NCBI GenBank assembly: GCA_003232915.1
Contig: QIKE01000147.1
Coordinates: 1-42,554 of the forward strand
DNA from: Bacteroidota bacterium
GTDB lineage: Bacteria > Bacteroidota > Bacteroidia > Bacteroidales > F082
Length of the DNA: 42,554 bases
Reading direction: 5' to 3'
In this document: piece after piece, positions 29,811 to 40,583 of the stretch
Numbering within the stretch: position 1 is the first letter of the stretch
How the letters are laid out: the number at the start of each line of letters is the position of its first letter
Program-made: the position numbers and the translations under genes
Notes under the pieces: model-generated
Seen by the model: only the letters and a program-made list of their open reading frames with translations
The model's database searches: none
What the model was told of the DNA's origin: nothing

Positions 29811-31325
29811 CTATTTTATAAACCTGAATATTTTATTCCAACGGATTTTTCCATCTAACCACGTTTTGTTAGGATCGAGAGAGAGCCAAACAAATTCGGC
29901 TTTACCCTCAATATGATTTTCGGGAACAAAGCCCCAATAGCGTGAGTCGGCCGAGTTGTCGCGGTTATCGCCCATCATCCAATAATAATTCATTTTAAAA
30001 GTATAGCGGTCTGTAGCTTTACCGTTGATATACACTTTGCCGTTCTTTACTTTAAATTTGTTACCTTCATAAACTCTGATAGCACGCCGATAAATAGGTA
30101 TGGTTTTGGCATTGAGGGTAACAGTAGCGCCTTTTTTGGGTATCCAGATAGGCCCGTAATTATCACGATTCCAATGATGAAGCGAATCGTATGGGAAAAC
30201 ATCCCTATCCCATTCGCCAACCGGAGTGTTAAAGACTTCGATTTTTTTAACTATCGGCAATTTTTTCAATGCATCACGAGCTTCGCTGGTAAGCATATAA
30301 ACGAATTCGCCCGGCATAGCTGTACGGCCACCTTCGGTAATGTTTAAACGATCAAGAATTTTCGGATTGATGCTATTGCCGTCAGTGAAAACGTAATATT
30401 GAAATTGTGGTTTGCCGGGGTTATGATTTTCTATACCGTCAATAAAAACTTTTCTGTTGATAATTTGAAGTGTATCGCCGGGAAGTCCAATACAACGTTT
30501 GATGAAATTTTCGCGTTTATCAACCGGGCGATAGATAATGTCGCCAAAATTTCGTTTATCCGACCATACTCTTTTCCGGCCAAATTTTTTTACTAAAGAA
30601 TAGTAGCTTCTATTACTCTGAAATCGTGTGGATACCGTATCGCCGGCAGGATAGTTAAAAACTACAGCATCGTTGCGTTGCACTGTTCCCAAACCGGGAA
30701 AACGATAATAAGGTATGTGTATCCATTCGAGGTACGATTTTGTCGATTTCGTTAACGGCAATGTGTGATGTACGAAAGGAAAGGATAATGGCGTGTTGGG
30801 GACCTTAGGACCGTAAGCAATTTTACTGACAAATAAATAGTCGCCAACAAGCAACGACTTTTCCATTGACGACGTGGGAATGGTATAAGCTTCTATTAAA
30901 AACGTACGAATAATGGTAGCAGCCACTACCGCAAAAACGATGGCATCGGTCCATTCGCGTACAACACTTTTTTTTGGCTCTTCCCTTTTGTCGGGATCCA
31001 CAAAAATTTCACCTTTTTTAAAAGCAAGATACGGAAAATATAGAAAAGGAAATACAACAGCTAAAAATTGCTCACCCAACCCAAACTTTTTAAAACATTT
31101 GGCCATCTCCACTAACATTAGCATATACATAAACACGTTGATGAAAGGAAACAACAACAGGGCGTACCACCATAAAGATTTTTTGATGATTCTTAAAAAA
31201 ACATAGAGATTGTAAAAAGGAATCAATGTTTCCCAACCTTTACGTCCGGCTTTTTCAAATTGTATCCATAAAAAAAACGTGGGAACGGTAAACAAAATAG
31301 GAATAACAATAAGTAACTCTATCAT
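29811..31325 (-). CDS. lepB: Signal peptidase I with N-terminal membrane domain (DUF5684-like)
   Basis: TIPTSSMEKSLLVGDYLFVSKIAYG, RCIGLPGDTLQI, YYWMMGDNRDNSADSRYWGFVPENHI. Confidence 0.93.
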   Translation of the reverse strand: MIELLIVIPILFTVPTFFLWIQFEKAGRKGWETLIPFYNLYVFLRIIKKSLWWYALLLFPFINVFMYMLMLVEMAKCFKKFGLGEQFLAVVFPFLYFPYLAFKKGEIFVDPDKREEPKKSVVREWTDAIVFAVVAATIIRTFLIEAYTIPTSSMEKSLLVGDYLFVSKIAYGPKVPNTPLSFPFVHHTLPLTKSTKSYLEWIHIPYYRFPGLGTVQRNDAVVFNYPAGDTVSTRFQSNRSYYSLVKKFGRKRVWSDKRNFGDIIYRPVDKRENFIKRCIGLPGDTLQIINRKVFIDGIENHNPGKPQFQYYVFTDGNSINPKILDRLNITEGGRTAMPGEFVYMLTSEARDALKKLPIVKKIEVFNTPVGEWDRDVFPYDSLHHWNRDNYGPIWIPKKGATVTLNAKTIPIYRRAIRVYEGNKFKVKNGKVYINGKATDRYTFKMNYYWMMGDNRDNSADSRYWGFVPENHIEGKAEFVWLSLDPNKTWLDGKIRWNKIFRFIK

Positions 31326-31570
31326 GGAAATAGTTTTTCGTTTTATAATGTTGCAAAATAATATCTTTCAACAAAAATCACAGGTTAAAATTTGTTAATA
31401 ATATCATAAGAAAAAAACAGACCCTGTGTATTTTGCTTTCGTTGCAAAACTACAAAAATTAAACTATGGATTTATAAAAAGGCAGAGAGCACGAAAACAA
31501 TCTTCATACTTCATATTTAATTTGGCAACAGTTTTCAGACGCTACGTCCGTGTTTCAGTTCTTAGATTTT

Positions 31571-33073
31571 CTACCAATTGATGTAATGCACTATAAACCC
31601 TGTAGCTTTGTACGACTTAATAATCTGACTACGAGAAACAGCAGCTTTGTTTTTTGTGAGAAATGCATTGGAGGTACGATGCCCGCTATCAGTTTTACCC
31701 CAGTTGGGAACGGTTTTCACCAAAATATCATTGAATTTATAATTCAAATCGTAATCGGTTTTTTCTAAATGTATATTACTGATATACAAATGATATTTGG
31801 ATTTTCCATTTCCCGATGGATTACAATAGCACGACGAAAAAACATAATAGTAGAAAGGTCCAACATCATAATTTGGTAAAGTTGAGTTAATAAAAATACT
31901 ATTACCGGTATCTTGTTTTTTTGCAGGATTAATATTATTGCGATATATGCTGCCGATAAATTCGTAGCAAATGGTAATGCCGGCCAAAAGAATATCTTGG
32001 TCGCCGTCGCCATCATAATCTCCCCACAATGCTATGCCATTGCTAACACCTGGCAAGCCGGTTATCACATTTTCGAAATCGAAGGCTAAATTATTTTTGT
32101 AAACCAAAGTGTAAGGTCGTTCCATCGACTCGCCTGTCAATAAAATATCCACAGCACCGTCGTTATCGTAATCGGCCACATCAATTGTGCAATTTTTCAA
32201 ACCTCTAATGGCCACTGGAACCTCTCTGAAAAAAGCACGACCATCGTTAGAATAAAGCATAAAAACCGGAAATCCATCGGCATCTTCACCACTAATAACA
32301 AAATCAAGATCTTTGTCGCCATCGAAATCTGCCCAAGCACAATCGCTATTTTTTAACGGGTAAAACGATTGAGCAAGACGAACATAATTTCCGTTTTCGT
32401 TTTTATAAACTGCCGTAAAAGGTTTTTCACCGATATTACCGGTTATTAATATATCAAGGTAGCCATCGTTATCAAAATCACCCCAGCGGGCACTTCCATG
32501 ATAAACACCAGGTACATTTATCATCTTTTCTGAAAATAAGCCTTTGTTATTTTGATAAATTACCGTAGCCAATTGGTTGTTGTATCGTTTGCCTGTAACC
32601 AAAATATCAAGATCGCCATCATGGTCGTAGTCGCCCCAATCCAAAGAGCCATCACTGACGGCGGCAAACGGTTCATTAACAGGAGAAAAACGGCGATTAC
32701 CATTGTTACGATACAATTTCATAATTAACTGATTGGACTTGTTAACACCGGTAATAATAATGTCATCATCGCCATTGTGGTCGTAATCGGCTATGGCGAC
32801 AGATCCTTGCGAAAGCGCCGGAAACGGCGAATTGATAATGTTGAATTTATCTTTGGCAACAATTTTTGCATATTGCGACACAACAAAATTGCTTTTAACG
32901 CTGTAATATTCTCCAGCAAGAAATGCGTTGGCATGGTTATTTTTCGTGTTTATCCAACCGGCAACCGGTTCGATAACACCACGAAAGCCACTGTGTATTT
33001 CGGTGAAAACTTGAGATTGACTATATGTTCCTAATATTGTTAGGATACTCAAAACAAATAAAAATTTTCTCAT
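31571..33073 (-). CDS. FG-GAP/VCBS repeat protein
   Basis: Repeated WGDYDHDGDLDILVTG / WGDFDNDGYLDILITG / WGDYDGDGDQDILLAG units; signal peptide. Confidence 0.88.
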   Translation of the reverse strand: MRKFLFVLSILTILGTYSQSQVFTEIHSGFRGVIEPVAGWINTKNNHANAFLAGEYYSVKSNFVVSQYAKIVAKDKFNIINSPFPALSQGSVAIADYDHNGDDDIIITGVNKSNQLIMKLYRNNGNRRFSPVNEPFAAVSDGSLDWGDYDHDGDLDILVTGKRYNNQLATVIYQNNKGLFSEKMINVPGVYHGSARWGDFDNDGYLDILITGNIGEKPFTAVYKNENGNYVRLAQSFYPLKNSDCAWADFDGDKDLDFVISGEDADGFPVFMLYSNDGRAFFREVPVAIRGLKNCTIDVADYDNDGAVDILLTGESMERPYTLVYKNNLAFDFENVITGLPGVSNGIALWGDYDGDGDQDILLAGITICYEFIGSIYRNNINPAKKQDTGNSIFINSTLPNYDVGPFYYYVFSSCYCNPSGNGKSKYHLYISNIHLEKTDYDLNYKFNDILVKTVPNWGKTDSGHRTSNAFLTKNKAAVSRSQIIKSYKATGFIVHYINW

Positions 33074-33123
33074 AAAGAAATGAGTTAATAATTAAGCCCC
33101 CAAAATAAAAAGAAATAGTTGTC

Positions 33124-33504
33124 TTAAGCTATGTATTGCGAAATCTTTTTCAACAAGATTTCCCTATTAATAGGCTTTATGATAACATCGTCGAAAACCT
33201 TTCGTTTATCTTCTTTTCTCAGCTCTGAAGTTCCGGTGGTTTGACATATAATAGGCAACGTATGTTTTTGCTGCTTAATTTTTAGTGCTGTTTCGTAACC
33301 ATCAAGACCGGGCATATGAAAATCCATTAATATTAAATCAAGTTGCATTTTCGAATTGAAAAAGTCGATGGCTTGGTAGCCGTTTTCCGCCCAAAAAACC
33401 TCGGCACCCGAATCTCGTAAGAGTCCTCTTATAAGAATATAATTGATTTTTACATCGTCAACCACAAGAATTACTTTTCCTGTAATCAGATTATTGATTA
33501 TCAT
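33124..33504 (-). CDS. Single-domain response regulator (CheY-like receiver)
   Basis: VILVVDDVKINYILIRGLL, LDLILMDFHMPGLDGYE, DDVIIKPINREIL. Confidence 0.92.
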   Translation of the reverse strand: MIINNLITGKVILVVDDVKINYILIRGLLRDSGAEVFWAENGYQAIDFFNSKMQLDLILMDFHMPGLDGYETALKIKQQKHTLPIICQTTGTSELRKEDKRKVFDDVIIKPINREILLKKISQYIA

Positions 33505-33935
33505 TTTATTGTTGTTTGCATGTATTAGTACTGGAGATTTACTGTCTATATTAAATCAATTTTATCTATATCTAATATTGTGCCAAATTTTTAAAACACA
33601 AGTATATAGAATTTTGCAAGAGTAGTTTTGAATGTTTCTCTTTAAAATAATAAAGGGATATTCTCGAAATGGGAAAGTTGCTAAGCAATAAACATGGCTA
33701 GATAAAATTTTGATATGTCAGAAAAAGTAATATGTGGTTTTTCATTTACGTTGTCAAATTACAAAGAAATAGCTACTTCGTCGCATTTCAAATAGCAACT
33801 TGATTACCATATTACAACCAATTATCTCATTAACCAATTATCACATTATCACGAATTACGGCATCTTACTCCAATGTTCCCTTGCACGCTCTTACTTTAA
33901 CATTTTCCAATGAAAATTTTGAAAATAATTATTTA

Positions 33936-35915
33936 TTAAAGTCGTTCTTTAATCAAGCCTTTGCGGTAAGCGGCGAGGAGTGTTTTCAGGTCGTCAATTT
34001 GGGTTTTAATTTCTCTACCGACATCGGTATTACTTACTCTTTTACGTTTAGCATTGGTTTCGATAAAAATTCTATTGGAAATAATGTCCTTTTCTTCTTC
34101 TATGGCCTTTTGTTTCGAGTAGAAATGTTTATGTTCTACCAAAACCAAGCCGTATGAATTGTAAATGAACGTGTAGCCGGAAACTCCTGTAACTTTTTGA
34201 TAAGGTATGGACATGCCACCGTCGATAACGAAAAGTTTTCCATTGGCTTTTATAGGACTTTCTCCTTTTATTGCTTTAACGGGAACATGGCCGTTTATGA
34301 TGTGAGATTTTTCGGGATCGAGGCCAAACTCTTCAAGAATGTTGTTGCAATATTTTTCTTCTTTATAGGCCAACTGATAATAAGGGTTGCGTTGTTCGGT
34401 TTGTGTTTCATTTTCAGCTACAAAATAGCGTTCGAAGGTCGCCATTTTAGCTTTCCCGAACAAAGGTGAAAGAGGGCCACACCACAAATACCAAATGTAA
34501 TCGGCATCAAAATTTTCCGATTTTTGAAAACGGTGTTGATAGGCTTTACGGGCGATCCTGTCAAAACGATTACAAAGTTCTTTTCCCGAATAGTTACTGT
34601 TTTCTATTGTTAATTTGGTAAAACCGCCATCTTCTTCCATAGGTATACACCCATGATACAACAAATTGGAGTTAAACGTAAGGTACATTCCCCCGTGCGA
34701 AAACAAAAATTCAATATGTTTTTGCAAACGTTCGCTATTTTTAATACTATTGCTTAATTTATTAATAACTTCTTCTTCTTCCGAGCTTAACCGGTAAGGA
34801 TTCCTATGATCAATAGTAGGGAATCTTTTATCAAGAAGTTTATACGTTTTTTCTCCGATGTTAATGCTTCCGTTTTTATAGTCTATTTTATCAAGAAGCA
34901 AACGATCGTTCATGCAAAAGTTTGGATTGCGCCGAATAATTTGCCCTTCGAGTTTAAATTGTATAATAGTTATTGCTTTGTGCATTTGTTTCACCAAAAT
35001 GTCGTCGTGAACGCTACTTTGTTCTTTAGCCTCAAAAAGTTCACATGGGTCGTCTTTATAGCATTTCATAGCAAAGGTGGCAAGCGGCAATAAATTAATA
35101 CCATAAGCATCTTCAAGGGTATCTAAATTATTATATCGCAGTGAAATACGTAACATATTTGCATCCAATGCTTTACTACCTGATACGGCTCCCATCCACA
35201 ACACATCGTGATTTCCCCACTGAATGTCCACCGAATGGTATTGCATTATACGGTCCATTACTTTTTCGGCAGAAGGGCCTCGGTCGAAAATATCGCCGAT
35301 AATATGCAATCTGTCGATGAGTAGATGCTGAATAAATTCGCAAATGGCTACAATAAAAGCTTTTGCTCTTTCGATATGAATAATGGTGTTAATAATGCTT
35401 TCGAAATAGTCTTCTTTGTCTTCACCGCTTTCGTTGAGCAGTTCGTCGATGATATAAGCAAAATCTTTAGGCATTGCCTTACGTACTTTAGAGCGGGTGT
35501 ATTTGCTTGCGGCGGCACGGGCCACTTTGGCCAAACGTTGTAATGTAATTGCAAACCATTCGTTGGGATCATCGTCTTTTGCCAATATCAATTCTTGCTT
35601 TTCACGCGGGTAATAAATAAGTGTTGCCAACATTCTTTTGTCTTTTTCGCGAATGGTTTTTCCGAAAACATCCTCAATTTTTCTTCTTACAACTCCCGAA
35701 GCGTTAGCCAAAACATGGCTAAACGTATCAAATTCGCCGTGAATATCGCTTAAAAAATGTTCGGTTCCTTTGGGTAGGTTTAATATGGCCGATAGGTTAA
35801 TGATTTCGGTACTGGCACTCTGAACGTTTGGAAATTTCTCGGATAACAGTTGAAGATATTTATTTTGTTTTTCAAGCTCGGCAGTTGTATATGATTGTTC
35901 ATCAAATTTTTCCAT
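33936..35915 (-). CDS. fbp: Fructose-1,6-bisphosphatase, class III
   Basis: HFLSDIHGEFDTFSHVLANASG, IIGDIFDRGPSAEKVMD, VDIQWGNHDVLWMGA, HIINGHVPVKAIKGESPIKANGKLFVIDGGMS. Confidence 0.96.
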   Translation of the reverse strand: MEKFDEQSYTTAELEKQNKYLQLLSEKFPNVQSASTEIINLSAILNLPKGTEHFLSDIHGEFDTFSHVLANASGVVRRKIEDVFGKTIREKDKRMLATLIYYPREKQELILAKDDDPNEWFAITLQRLAKVARAAASKYTRSKVRKAMPKDFAYIIDELLNESGEDKEDYFESIINTIIHIERAKAFIVAICEFIQHLLIDRLHIIGDIFDRGPSAEKVMDRIMQYHSVDIQWGNHDVLWMGAVSGSKALDANMLRISLRYNNLDTLEDAYGINLLPLATFAMKCYKDDPCELFEAKEQSSVHDDILVKQMHKAITIIQFKLEGQIIRRNPNFCMNDRLLLDKIDYKNGSINIGEKTYKLLDKRFPTIDHRNPYRLSSEEEEVINKLSNSIKNSERLQKHIEFLFSHGGMYLTFNSNLLYHGCIPMEEDGGFTKLTIENSNYSGKELCNRFDRIARKAYQHRFQKSENFDADYIWYLWCGPLSPLFGKAKMATFERYFVAENETQTEQRNPYYQLAYKEEKYCNNILEEFGLDPEKSHIINGHVPVKAIKGESPIKANGKLFVIDGGMSIPYQKVTGVSGYTFIYNSYGLVLVEHKHFYSKQKAIEEEKDIISNRIFIETNAKRKRVSNTDVGREIKTQIDDLKTLLAAYRKGLIKERL

Positions 35916-36000
35916 AAAAAAAGATTAATGTATTTGTTCGTATGAAGATGCAAAGTTACACAATCACTTTTAAATACTAACATAAAAAAAAGGACAAGAA

Positions 36001-36993
36001 TTATTCTTTATAAACCACCGTTAACAGCACTTGTCCAACTGCATTAAGCGTATTTTTGTCAATTTTGTCCATCGTATCGCCGGTGGTATGCCAATATTCG
36101 TAAAAAGTTCCGTTAGTGCTAGTTGTGTCGAGGTCGATTATGTCTAAAGAAGGGATGTTGGCAATTTCATTTACATATTTATGGTCGTCTTCGATGGGGT
36201 ATCCGTTACTGTTGATAAAATAGTTGTCGAAGCCTAAAGCGTAAGCAGTATTCCACACCATATCAACATAATAGCTGGCATATCGGCGTGAAAAGTACTC
36301 TTTGGGAAAAGTAGCGTTTTTTGCGCCTACCATATCAAGCAGTATTCCGAAAGTAGCCGTATAACCAGGTACATGGGGATTTTTCGACCAGTATTGCGAA
36401 CCCAATCCCCAGTAATCATCACCTTTTAAATGTAGATCGACAGGAGGTCCCCAGTCTTCGAGGTCGAAAAGTACAATATCAACACCTACATCTGGCGATT
36501 GGAGATGAAACTGCCGGGCCATTTCAAGTAAAACAGCCACTCCGCTTGCCCCGTCGTCGGCAGCATCAATAGGTGTACGATGTTTTGAGGGATTTTTATC
36601 GTGGTCGGCAAAAGGACGCGAATCCCAATGTGCCATTAGCAATACACGATTTTGATAAGCCTGATGAAACGTGCCTATAATGTTTTGACCTCTGCGTGCA
36701 ACGTTATCATAGGTTCGTGCCATAAAATTTTGTAGGTAAACGGTATCGCAATAGCTTCGCAATTTTTTCGTAAGCCACAAAGCACAGGCTTTATGGGCTT
36801 TACTACCAGGAACTCTTGGCCCAAAAGCTACTTGTTCTGCCGTAAACTTATAAGCCGAATCTGCATTGAAAACCGGTACTTCAACTCGCTTTTTTTCTTT
36901 ATGCCCAGCTTTGTTAATGCTATTACTTTGACTGTAATTTCCACAAGAGTCAAGTAAAAAAATCATTGCGAAAAAATAAATTAAACGTTTCAT
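36001..36993 (-). CDS. M28 family peptidase / glutaminyl cyclase-like lipoprotein
   Basis: LDSCGNYSQ lipobox; AHWDSRPFADHDKNP, DAADDGASGVAVLLEMAR, DLEDWGPP, PIEDDHKYVNE. Start trimmed to MKRLIYF. Confidence 0.85.
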   Translation of the reverse strand: MKRLIYFFAMIFLLDSCGNYSQSNSINKAGHKEKKRVEVPVFNADSAYKFTAEQVAFGPRVPGSKAHKACALWLTKKLRSYCDTVYLQNFMARTYDNVARRGQNIIGTFHQAYQNRVLLMAHWDSRPFADHDKNPSKHRTPIDAADDGASGVAVLLEMARQFHLQSPDVGVDIVLFDLEDWGPPVDLHLKGDDYWGLGSQYWSKNPHVPGYTATFGILLDMVGAKNATFPKEYFSRRYASYYVDMVWNTAYALGFDNYFINSNGYPIEDDHKYVNEIANIPSLDIIDLDTTSTNGTFYEYWHTTGDTMDKIDKNTLNAVGQVLLTVVYKE

Positions 36994-37042
36994 ATTCTCA
37001 ATTATTCGAATAAAAAAAAGCATTAAGCAATAAACTTTAGGA

Positions 37043-37645
37043 TTAAATATTTTCAAAACAATGACCGAATTGTTTTCCAAAAACAATCTCGTTAAAGTTT
37101 TTCCTTGAACGTTGTGCAAATTCCAATTTTTTCATATCGTCGGGAAGTTGAGCAAGACCGCCAAAATAGCCAAAAGCCGTTACCGATACTACTTGAAAAT
37201 CGCTAGGAATATTAAATAGTTTGGCAGCTTTTTCAGCGTTGAATCCACTCATTTGATGCGAAACTATGCCCCGATGCAAAGCCTCAATAACCATAAACGC
37301 AACAGCTTGCCCCAAATCGTATTTGAATGTAACATTTTGCTTGCCATTGTGGGTAAAAGTTTTTTTTCCGACATTCATAATCAATAGTGGCACATTTACT
37401 ACCCATTTTTGGTTCCATTCTACCAATGTTGATAAAATAGAATTGTATGCGTCATCATTTTTTTGTCCTATAAAAAAACGCCAAGGTTGTTCGTTGAAAG
37501 ACGATGGTGCCCAACGGGCAGCTTCGATCAAACTATGTAAATCTCTCTCCACTATTTCTTTGTGTGGATTAAAAGCACGCGGACTCCACCTTTCTGATAT
37601 TAAATCATTGATTTCGTGTTTGTTGTTTGCTTTTTTTCTCATCAA
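37043..37645 (-). CDS. Nitroreductase family protein
   Basis: LISERWSPRAFNPHKEIVERDLHSLIEAARWAPSSFNEQPWRFFIG. Confidence 0.9.
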   Translation of the reverse strand: MMRKKANNKHEINDLISERWSPRAFNPHKEIVERDLHSLIEAARWAPSSFNEQPWRFFIGQKNDDAYNSILSTLVEWNQKWVVNVPLLIMNVGKKTFTHNGKQNVTFKYDLGQAVAFMVIEALHRGIVSHQMSGFNAEKAAKLFNIPSDFQVVSVTAFGYFGGLAQLPDDMKKLEFAQRSRKNFNEIVFGKQFGHCFENI

Positions 37646-38403
37646 TTCTATATCCTTTTTTTGATTAGCTTTTATGCTACAAACTTACTAAAATTAAACT
37701 GATTTTGAAACGGAAAGAATAGTTAATTAATATTTTAAATAGCGTATCTGATCTTCTCCCGTTAAATACGTAAACAAGTATATATCAAAATATTAAAAAG
37801 CATACGATATTTTTGTAATTCGCTGATTATCAAATTTATTAACAAAACTATGGGTCATCATCGGATACCCCCGTTATTTTAATATTCTTGATAGAACGGT
37901 ATAGCAAGGGCATACTATGTGAAATGCGACGAAGGAGTTATTGAGTACTCTCCCGAAAACGTCAATTTTTTCGTTATATTTACTTTGAATATTAATCATC
38001 TATTCGAATAAACTTTTTGTGTTCAAAACTTCGCATTCTTTAAACCTGACGTTTTCTGATTAGATACTATAAAAAAGGAATCGTTTTGCAGACCCTATTT
38101 AACTGTGAAAAGAAATAAGACATTGTTAAACAGGGATATAAACTTGTTATATTTTATTCATTAAAATTTTAAAATTATGAGCTCCAATGCTAATATTTTA
38201 TTGTGTTCGGGAAGTAAAGAGTAATTATGTTTTGAAAGTAAATATGTATGACAAAGAAATTTATTGATGAAAAAGGGCGCGGGTACAAAGGGATGTTTGT
38301 GTCAATGCCGTGCAAATATTGCAATGTGAAGTATGTTGAAATATTGTTAAAAGTCAGTTCGTACACTGAAACGGACTATTTTAGCAAAAATAAATTTGCT
38401 AAT

Positions 38404-39222
38404 ATGATGAAAAACGTTTTTATTACAGGTGCTTCTTCTGGTATCGGTAAAGCTACTGCCCTATATTTTGCTAAAAAAAACTGGCAAGTAGCTGCTACTA
38501 TGCGCCATCCCGAAAATGAAAAAGAATTGCTTAACTATTCAAATATCAGGCTTTTTCGCCTTGATGTTACCCAAACCGAAAGCATTGAAAATGCTCTTAA
38601 CGAAGCAATTGCTATATTTAAAACCATTGATGTATTAGTAAATAATGCCGGCTATGGTGCAGTGGGGATTTTTGAAAAGGCAAATCCCGAACAAATTCAA
38701 CGACAATTCGACACAAATGTTTTCGGCTTGATGAATGTTACCCGGCTTTTTCTACCACTCTTCAGAAAACAAAAATCAGGAACAATCATCAACATTTCGT
38801 CAGTTGGCGGACGGATAACTTTTCCGGTTTACAGTGTTTATCATGCCACAAAATGGGCTGTTGAAGGATTTTCGGAATCGTTACAATACGAGCTGCGACC
38901 ATACAATATTCGCATAAAACTTGTGGAGCCGGGGGCAATAAAAACCGATTTCTATTCACGTTCAAAAGATGTTTTTCGGAAAGCCGGTTTAGAAAACTAC
39001 ACCGATTATGAAAAAATTGCGTTTACAAATGCCGACAAATTCGGGCAGAAAGCCCCAGGCCCCAATACGGTTGCAAAAACTATTTATAAAGCTGCTCTTA
39101 ATCATTCGAAAAAATTGCGTTATCCTTCAGGAACCGATGCTAAAGCTCTGCTGACGCTTCGGAAACTCATTCCGAATTCTTGGTTTTGTGCTTTGATTCG
39201 TAGAGTTATTGAAAAAAAATAA
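38404..39222 (+). CDS. SDR family oxidoreductase
   Basis: KNVFITGASSGIGKATALYFAKKNW, VLVNNAGYGAVG, ISSVGGRITFPVYSVYHATKWAVEGFSESL. Start trimmed from the track ORF. Confidence 0.9.
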   Translation: MMKNVFITGASSGIGKATALYFAKKNWQVAATMRHPENEKELLNYSNIRLFRLDVTQTESIENALNEAIAIFKTIDVLVNNAGYGAVGIFEKANPEQIQRQFDTNVFGLMNVTRLFLPLFRKQKSGTIINISSVGGRITFPVYSVYHATKWAVEGFSESLQYELRPYNIRIKLVEPGAIKTDFYSRSKDVFRKAGLENYTDYEKIAFTNADKFGQKAPGPNTVAKTIYKAALNHSKKLRYPSGTDAKALLTLRKLIPNSWFCALIRRVIEKK

Positions 39223-39239
39223 ATACAATAGCTGCCAAA

Positions 39240-39537
39240 AATAAACTTTACCATAGAGTAAATTTTACAGCTAAGTTCTAAAATACGCTAACAGCTTTGT
39301 TTCATTGCAGACTGGGTTTCCAAGGCGGCATATTTTTTTTACACAAATGGATTCGTCGTCGCAACCACTGCCGATAAACCATAAAATGTCAACTTCCGAA
39401 ATCGAACCGTCTTGCTCAACAACAAATCTAACATACACTGTTCTTTGAATTCCCGATTCTTTAATTTGTTGCGGATATTGAAATTTTTTTGCAAAATCTT
39501 TCGTCAGATCGTTATAACCTCCTGTAAATTTATGCAT
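39240..39537 (-). pseudogene. Energy transducer TonB C-terminal domain, decayed
   Basis: FAKKFQYPQQIKESGIQRTVYVRFVVEQDGSISEVDILWFIGSGCDDESICVKK, then +1 frame MPPWKPSLQ*NKAVSVF*NLAVKFT, restoring the TonB_C consensus tail. Confidence 0.7.
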
Positions 39538-39791
39538 TTTCGCTAATGCCTCAAAGGGAATATTATCATCAATTTTCCATCTTTGGGAAAAGATTAATCA
39601 AGAACTTTTGTTCCGTCATTGGCACCTGCATCAATTTCGAGAAAGTTGTTTATTAATGAAGAATTATCCATAATGTGGATATTGACTATACATCACACGG
39701 GATAAATCAGGACATTTTCATTTTTAAAAAATCGGAACTTCATCTGTTTATAATTTTGTATCTTACTGATCTATTTAGTTTTATGTTTTGT

Positions 39792-39934
39792 CATAATTTT
39801 CGGCTCCGCAATCGAAAATTATGCCAAAACGGTGCTGACATTTTTTGTACCACGGGTTTAAACCCGTGGAATGGCAAAGCCATTATTCCACAGGTTAAAC
39901 ACCAGTGGCTATTATTATTACGCTCCTTCGGAGC
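39792..39934 (+). repeat. Cluster of REP-like hairpins
   Basis: cataattttcg/cgaaaattatg (39792-39823); 20-bp perfect palindrome ccacgggtttaaacccgtgg (39850-39869); aatggc-aaa-gccatt (39870-39884); ccacaggttaaacaccagtgg (39888-39908); gctcc-ttc-ggagc (39922-39934). Confidence 0.8.
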
Positions 39935-40454
39935 TCTATAATCATTCTTCTGTGCGTCGAATTTATTTATCATGGGGGGATTCATGTCAATAAATTCTTT
40001 AAATCGGCCTTGCATGTTTGATTAAGTGATTAGAAGAATCCGGTTACGGTTTTATGAAATTTGTCAGGGATTTCATAATATTTTGTATACAGTTTTTTCT
40101 TCTCTGAAAATGTATAAATTTATTCCGTTTTAAGTATAGCAAGGCAAAAATTACCCGGCATTTTGTGATATGTACAACAATAGTAACCAAGTATCAAAAC
40201 AGGGATGATGAAGAATATCAACAACATCTTCTTTAATACTCTAACAGAAAAAAGATTTTATTATGAAAAAAATTTGAATGTTCATTAAATCCACCTCATC
40301 GTATCATGTTGATTCTTAGTATTGTAAGTCGGATGAATAATTACGAAAATTTTAACCCAACAAACACTCTACCCTAATAAATTATTAATAATTAAGTGTT
40401 TATAACTTGTTCCTGTAAAATTGAAAGAGTTGGCCTATTTATTTGTACTTTTGG

Positions 40455-40470
40455 CGGCTGAATAGTTACG
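40455..40470 (+). repeat. 16-bp repeat cggctgaatagttacg, copy 3
   Basis: Exact match to 17382-17397; a 14/16 degenerate copy lies at 40330-40345. Confidence 0.8.
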
Positions 40471-40583
40471 CCCATTTAAATCTATCGGTTCATCAGTAAG
40501 GTGTCTATGATATGATATAAAAAAAACCTGACATATCATCGGAATGTTCAACCCCTTTGTTTAAAAAGAATTGTTTCAAATCA

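Noticed and set aside
3617-37645. Duplicate nitroreductases (3617-4135 and 37043-37645) as a tandem or recent duplication
   Set aside because: The two proteins are clearly divergent subfamilies; no evidence of recent duplication.
39792-39934. CRISPR-like array
   Set aside because: The hairpins differ in sequence, are not evenly spaced and have no spacers; no cas genes are present.
39675-40015. ORFs 39675-39941 (+) and 39791-40015 (-)
   Set aside because: They translate through the REP-like hairpin cluster; composition reflects the repeats.
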